From a bacterium (lineage in GTDB: Bacteria; Patescibacteriota; Minisyncoccia; Moranbacterales; UBA2206): a DNA stretch of 26,492 nt. Positions 22,582 through 26,492 of the stretch are shown in pieces. Positions within the stretch are counted from its first letter, which is position 1, and each line of letters starts with the position of its first letter. The notes beneath the pieces are model-generated. The model had not been told where the DNA came from and made no database searches. It worked only from the letters and a program-made list of their open reading frames with translations. The DNA lies in NCBI GenBank assembly GCA_021779205.1, contig JAJYBE010000005.1, forward strand, positions 1 to 26,492, given 5' to 3'. The position numbers were made by a program, and so were the translations under genes.

Positions 22582-23245
22582 AGTTTCTTTGTATGATCTC
22601 ACCAAAGCGTAGATATTCGCTTAGGCGTAGCCCGGTCCACTTGCCCAGGAGAATATTAAAGGGAATAGTGAGAAGAATGATCCATGGATAAAAAGCGATA
22701 AAATGAACAAGAGTTTCCCAGCTGGCAATATAAAATCCCAAAATGGAAATAATTAGTGTTTCAGCGGCCAAAATAATGGCGGCGCGGTCGCCTTTTTCAA
22801 TTTGCACGGCAATAAATTTTTCTACGAGCGTAATCATAATGAGAATAGGAAAAATGGAAACAGAGGCGAGGCCCGTTCTTTTGAGGCTTCCGCCAGCTGC
22901 AAGCATGATAAGAATAGATAGAGCTACGACGGTGAGCATGATTGCTACGCGCGGAAGATAGAGTAATCGAAAAGATTTTAGCGCGATTCTCATAAGCATA
23001 CCGATAAGAATGATTGTTACAAAAATAACGATACCATATTTAAGACCATTGGTTGCAAGGAATGCGAAGGTTACAAGAAGTGGCGTGTAGATTCCAAATG
23101 CTTTGATTCCCACTACTTGACGCAAGAAGGCGATAAGGGTGGCGATAATAGGAAGTATGAGAATTAACTTGATTGTTTCAAAAGGCACACCCTCATTGAG
23201 GAAAAAAGTCAAAATGGGGCTAATGCTAAAATTTAATTCATTCAT
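22580..23245 (-). CDS. Seven-TM membrane protein of the transglutaminase-associated 7TM family (PF14402-like)
   Basis: The protein has 221 residues and is almost entirely hydrophobic helices, with short charged loops. The pattern GIKAFGIYTPLLVTFAF, a conserved Arg in helix 3 (LMRIALKSFRLLYLPRVA), SIFPILIMITLVEKF and IEKGDRAA matches the '7TM, usually fused to an inactive transglutaminase' domain. The transglutaminase part is absent: the N-terminus is only about 20 residues. Family members are encoded beside the glutamate-ligase-like and RimB-like genes, exactly as here. It probably anchors or feeds the ligase system at the cytoplasmic membrane. It overlaps ruvC by 8 nt and precedes the fusion gene by 10 nt. 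Confidence 0.83.
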   Translation of the reverse strand: MNELNFSISPILTFFLNEGVPFETIKLILILPIIATLIAFLRQVVGIKAFGIYTPLLVTFAFLATNGLKYGIVIFVTIILIGMLMRIALKSFRLLYLPRVAIMLTVVALSILIMLAAGGSLKRTGLASVSIFPILIMITLVEKFIAVQIEKGDRAAIILAAETLIISILGFYIASWETLVHFIAFYPWIILLTIPFNILLGKWTGLRLSEYLRFGEIIQRN

Positions 23246-23735
23246 GAGAATTTTTTAGGCTAATTATGGCACGACTGTTAGCGTGGCACATGGCAATAGC
23301 TAGTGCGTCAGCCACATCATCGGGCTTAGGAATTGCACTTAAATGCAAGACGCTTTTAATCATTTGTTGCATTTGTTTCTTTTCCGCCCGGCCATAACCC
23401 GTGAGGGCCTGCTTGACTTGAAGCGGTGTATAACCGAACACTCTAACACTATTTTGGCGTAAAGTCAAGAGAATTGCTCCGCGCGATTGGGCGACTTGAA
23501 TAATGGTCTTTTTGTTTTTAAAAAAGAAAAGGCTTTCAATGGCGGCCTCAGTAGGCTTGTGTTTTTGGAGTATTTCCGCCAAGTCATTGGAAACTTCCAG
23601 GATTCGTTCATCATCAGAGTGAATTTTTTCTGTGCTAATGTGGCCATAGGCCAGGGGTAGGAGTTTGTCACCCTTAATTTCAACAATTGCCCAGCCGGTT
23701 GTGGCAGTGCCGGGATCAATTCCAAGTATTTTCAT
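23238..23735 (-). CDS. ruvC: Crossover junction endodeoxyribonuclease RuvC
   Basis: The protein has 165 residues, the normal length. It begins MKILGIDPGTATTGWA and carries the four acidic residues of the RNase-H-like active site: Asp7, Glu67 (AIESLFFF), Asp140 and Asp143 (PDDVADALAIA). It also has the DNA-contact stretch QVKQALTGYGRAEK. RuvC cuts Holliday junctions symmetrically, together with RuvAB, which is not encoded in this window. It follows yebC by 5 nt, a common bacterial pairing, but is followed by the 7TM gene (8 nt overlap) instead of ruvA or ruvB. An envelope/peptide operon has apparently been joined to the core gene pair. Confidence 0.96.
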   Translation of the reverse strand: MKILGIDPGTATTGWAIVEIKGDKLLPLAYGHISTEKIHSDDERILEVSNDLAEILQKHKPTEAAIESLFFFKNKKTIIQVAQSRGAILLTLRQNSVRVFGYTPLQVKQALTGYGRAEKKQMQQMIKSVLHLSAIPKPDDVADALAIAMCHANSRAIISLKNSHE

Positions 23736-23740
23736 TGTTT

Positions 23741-24457
23741 TTAGGCTAAATTACTATAAATTTCACTCACATCATCATGGTCGTCCAGTAGTTCTATGAG
23801 ATTTTCATAGCTTTCACGGTTTTTTTCCGGAACCGTAATAGTTGTTTTGGGCAGATAAATCAGGCCCGAATCAATAATTTTGAAACTTTCTTTTGAGAAG
23901 ATTTCACGCACACGAGCGAAATCTTTCGTTTCAGTGATAATGTTTAGCAAGCCTTCTTCCAGGGCTGTGTCTTTTGCTCCAGCCTCAATGGCGAGCATCT
24001 CCAGTTCATCGGCGTTCTTATCTTCAAGATCAATGCTGATGTTGCCAACTTGTTCGAAATTCCACATCGCTGAGCCTTTTTCACCCAGCTTGGAGTTATT
24101 TTTAGTGAGAAGGGCTTTCACTTCAGAAACAGTCCGATTTTTATTATCAGTCGTGCAAGAAATGAGAAGCATGAACTCTCCCGGTCCAACAGCTTCATAG
24201 AGAATTTCTTCAATCACGGCGCCTTTAATTTCACCCGTACCACGCTTGATCGCCCGCTCAATGTTTTCTTTAGGCATGTTCATCGCCCGTGCCCGGTCAA
24301 CCGCCATCCTCAGTTGAAAATTGGTTTCCAGCTTTCCGCCACCGTCTCTCGCCGCAATTGTGACAAGCTTTCCGTATTTGGTGAAAATTTTTCCGCGTTT
24401 TGCGTCATTAACGCCTTTTCGCTGTTTTATTCCTGCCCAATGTGAGTGTCCCGACAT
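23741..24457 (-). CDS. yebC: YebC/PmpR family protein
   Basis: The protein has 238 residues, typical for the family. The N-terminus MSGHSHWAGIKQRKG followed by AKRGKIFTKYGKLV, the RAMNMPKENIERAIKRGTG motif and the ending LLDDHDDVSEIYSNL define YebC. Family members have been described as DNA-binding transcriptional regulators, and some as translation factors that relieve ribosome stalling at proline runs; this sequence alone does not decide. It is the first gene of the 9.7-kb minus-strand run that includes ruvC and the ATP-grasp array. A good promoter candidate lies 90-117 nt upstream. Confidence 0.95.
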   Translation of the reverse strand: MSGHSHWAGIKQRKGVNDAKRGKIFTKYGKLVTIAARDGGGKLETNFQLRMAVDRARAMNMPKENIERAIKRGTGEIKGAVIEEILYEAVGPGEFMLLISCTTDNKNRTVSEVKALLTKNNSKLGEKGSAMWNFEQVGNISIDLEDKNADELEMLAIEAGAKDTALEEGLLNIITETKDFARVREIFSKESFKIIDSGLIYLPKTTITVPEKNRESYENLIELLDDHDDVSEIYSNLA

Positions 24458-24545
24458 AATTCATATGGCACGCGATATATAGCATAAAACAATAGATAGC
24501 TTGCTAAATATTTTGCGCCGGCAATTAATCGTTTAGATAGTTCTT

Positions 24546-24574
24546 AGTTTAGCATCTTTAAGTGGGAAATTCAA
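24546..24574 (-). promoter_or_regulatory. Candidate promoter for the yebC-ruvC-ATP-grasp operon
   Basis: On the minus strand TTGAAT (plus 24569-24574) and TAAACT (plus 24546-24551) are 17 nt apart, and TGC directly before the -10 makes it an extended -10. The start would be near 24539, leaving a leader of about 80 nt before yebC. The 128-nt gap 24458-24585 otherwise shows no gene and no clear terminator for the upstream surface-protein gene. Confidence 0.45.
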
Positions 24575-24585
24575 GGGAAAATATT

Positions 24586-26492
24586 TTAAGAAAACAGTAA
24601 GATGAAGCGGTTTAATTTAGCGTTGATTTTTTTCCAAAACTGATTATGCGTTTTTTTGGTTGGAGTGTTTTGATAAGAAGATTTAGTCGTTGAAATTCCT
24701 AAAACTTGCCCTTGATTTTTTGTGAGAAATTTTTCAATGTCTATGTTTGATTTGGAAAAAAGTAAAGCTATTTGCGTTTTTTGTTTGGCGCGCCAGACAG
24801 GATTTTCACTATATTTTCCCAGATCAGACAGATCAAAGTCGGTACCCCCTGTTTTTTTATCAACTTTATTTTCTGGCGCGCTATCGGTTGGGATGCTTTC
24901 CAGTTCATTTGGCGTTTTGGTTTTTGCATCATTTTGATTTTCTTTTGTGCCTTTCCGTATTCCTCCCGTCCATTGCCAATTATCCTTTTCTTTTTGATAT
25001 AGCTCATCTTCCAAAATAGAATTTTCGCGACTATATTTGATCTTGTCCGCTACTTTTCCATCGGGATAGCGCAGTTCAACCTTGGCTTGTTTGTTGCTCA
25101 AAGAAAATGCGCAAAGATTGCGCGTTAGTTTTTTTGTCTCGCCAGCTTTGAGAATAAAATCTTTGGTGACGGGATGGTTATAGAGATTTTTCCAGCCGGT
25201 GGCAATGCTCCACCCGATAAGATTAATTTTCTTTTTGGTGTTGTTCCAAATTTCCAACCATTCATTCTCACTGTCCTTACCTTTGGGATTCGGGGAAAGC
25301 GAAATAATTCTCACCTTAGCTTTGTCATATTTTTTCACATCAACTTTAAAATTAAGCACAGTATCTTCGCCTTCACCGGTGATTTTTAGTGACGCGGAAT
25401 ACGTGCCAGTTTTTGCATATTTATGGCGAGTTTTTTTGAGGTAGCTCTTGTGGCCGTCGCCAAAGTTCCAGGTGAATTTTTTGGCTTTGCTATCAGTTCT
25501 TGCCTCAAAGTCGGCATACACTCCTACATAGATTGTTTTGTCCTTTTTTATTTTTCCCGACAAGAGTTCATTAAATTGATTTTCTGCACCTTTGGTGATT
25601 TTACTCGTCCATTGCCAAGTAGTTCCGTCAAAGGCGTATGAATGACTATTTGCTGTTTTTCCGTAAGTTAAAAAATCGACAAGAAAACCATTTTCATCAA
25701 AAACTTTTGCCGTATCATTGGAAACATTTAAATTGAAATCATCCTCAAATACATAGATTTCACTAGGGAGCAGCGTTTTTTCATCATTGATTATTTTTGG
25801 ACTATATTTTGAGTCAGAAACCGACCAATTTTTTATCTTTATTTTTTCATCGGAAATATTTTTTATTTCAACAAAATCAATTGTTTTTTCTGTATAAAGT
25901 TCGTTAATTTTTATTTTTCCCGAATATGGACACGTACAATCTTTTTTAGTGGAATTTTTTTCTCCCGGAGTTCCACCTTTAACACAACTTTCTTGCCAAT
26001 TATTACTTAAATCTATCCGTTCAGCAGTTGTGTTCTCAGGGTTTGCAATGATATTGCTATTAAAATAAGTATTTGCTCCAAGTCCGACGAAATCAATAAT
26101 GTCTGTTTTGTCATTTGCAGATGTGCTTATATAGAGCGCTCCATCAGCAATAAGGGAATCTGAATATGTCGCATCGGCGGCACCTTTGGCATCTTTATTT
26201 TCAGCGTAAGCCTTGGAGGTTATAAGAAAATATTTTTTCGAAGGAATGGTTTCATGAATAAAATCGAGCTTTTTATTTGTGTCGCTGTAAGCTGATTTTT
26301 TTGAGTTTACCGTGTGTAATTTTAGCGGCAGGGTTTTGAGATTGATTTCTGAATCGGTCGGGTTAGAAAGTTCTATAAATTCTTCTGCCGACTTTCCTGT
26401 TCCTCCGGTGATTTGAATTTCGTTGATAATTAAATATTTTTCATCGGCTAATATTTTTTCTCCAAAATAAAAAAGCGTTATCATCAAAAAGG
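24586..26492 (-). CDS. Secreted surface protein with lamin-tail (LTD) and PKD domains, 5'-truncated
   Basis: The frame is open to the window edge. An ATG at 26484 and a TTG at 26487 exist, but they would leave a very short signal peptide without a basic start, so the gene probably continues outside. At least 633 residues are visible. After a hydrophobic stretch ending near LADEK come lamin-tail-like domains: one at about 19-150 (YLIINEIQITGG, EEFIELSNP), a second at about 195-290 (KIKINELYTEKTIDFVEIKN) and a third at about 395-490 (ENEWLEIWNNTKKKINLIGW). A PKD domain lies at about 320-385 (WNFGDG, then HKYAKTGTYSASLKI). A Lys-rich polar linker leads to an unstructured tail. Such multi-LTD/PKD proteins are extracellular adhesion or surface-layer-like proteins. 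Function is not known. Confidence 0.8.
   Translation of the reverse strand, partial: FLMITLFYFGEKILADEKYLIINEIQITGGTGKSAEEFIELSNPTDSEINLKTLPLKLHTVNSKKSAYSDTNKKLDFIHETIPSKKYFLITSKAYAENKDAKGAADATYSDSLIADGALYISTSANDKTDIIDFVGLGANTYFNSNIIANPENTTAERIDLSNNWQESCVKGGTPGEKNSTKKDCTCPYSGKIKINELYTEKTIDFVEIKNISDEKIKIKNWSVSDSKYSPKIINDEKTLLPSEIYVFEDDFNLNVSNDTAKVFDENGFLVDFLTYGKTANSHSYAFDGTTWQWTSKITKGAENQFNELLSGKIKKDKTIYVGVYADFEARTDSKAKKFTWNFGDGHKSYLKKTRHKYAKTGTYSASLKITGEGEDTVLNFKVDVKKYDKAKVRIISLSPNPKGKDSENEWLEIWNNTKKKINLIGWSIATGWKNLYNHPVTKDFILKAGETKKLTRNLCAFSLSNKQAKVELRYPDGKVADKIKYSRENSILEDELYQKEKDNWQWTGGIRKGTKENQNDAKTKTPNELESIPTDSAPENKVDKKTGGTDFDLSDLGKYSENPVWRAKQKTQIALLFSKSNIDIEKFLTKNQGQVLGISTTKSSYQNTPTKKTHNQFWKKINAKLNRFILLFS

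Noticed and set aside
1..26492. CRISPR arrays, insertion sequences, tRNA or rRNA genes
   Set aside because: I saw no regularly spaced repeats, no transposase-like protein, and no cloverleaf or rRNA-like segment; the longer gene-free stretches are the two origin-flanking regions.

Overview
This is a low-GC bacterial chromosome window that looks like a Candidate Phyla Radiation (Patescibacteria) genome, probably from the Parcubacteria/Moranbacteria side. The placement is inferred, not proven. It rests on PF18895-type 'T4SS pilin' membrane modules, a secreted lamin-tail/PKD surface protein, small housekeeping proteins (YidC without a large periplasmic domain, Jag without its N-terminal domain), a near absence of Shine-Dalgarno sequences, and gene-dense operons that mix core and envelope genes. 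TGA is used as a normal stop (for example jag and the gene ending at 6124), so this is not a TGA-recoded lineage.

Layout, left to right. (1) 2-3699, plus strand: a four-gene envelope set. It holds the end of a membrane-anchored surface protein, two proteins that each join a signal peptide and pilin-like two-TM module to a peptidoglycan-hydrolase-like domain (one lytic transglycosylase, one Hedgehog/M15-like zinc peptidase), and an anchored beta-propeller protein. (2) 3703-11115, minus strand, transcribed away from the origin: rpmH-rnpA-yidC-jag, running directly into a Wzx-type flippase, two family 2 glycosyltransferases and two O-antigen-ligase/Wzy-type proteins. (3) 11116-14708: the replication origin region, with dnaA, a dnaA-dnaN intergenic region carrying three perfect DnaA boxes and an extremely AT-rich stretch, dnaN, and a small DciA-like (DUF721) gene. 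The strand bias switches here: the plus strand is C-rich to the left and G-rich to the right, as expected at a bidirectional origin. (4) 14726-14756: a strong bidirectional terminator. (5) 14773-24457, minus strand: a tightly packed array, yebC - ruvC - 7TM protein - ATP-grasp/retropepsin fusion - four more ATP-grasp ligases - class A penicillin-binding protein. (6) 24586 to the window end: a 5'-truncated surface protein with lamin-tail and PKD domains.

The most interesting unit is 17423-23245: five consecutive ATP-grasp amide-ligase-type enzymes, the first fused to a RimB-like aspartic protease domain and preceded by the 7TM domain that elsewhere is fused to an inactive transglutaminase. They sit just upstream of a peptidoglycan synthase. 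This looks like a membrane-associated peptide-synthesis or peptide-tagging system, perhaps acting on the cell wall or on small peptides. Substrate and product cannot be read from the sequence. The second interesting unit is the pair of pilin-tethered wall hydrolases at 678-2538.
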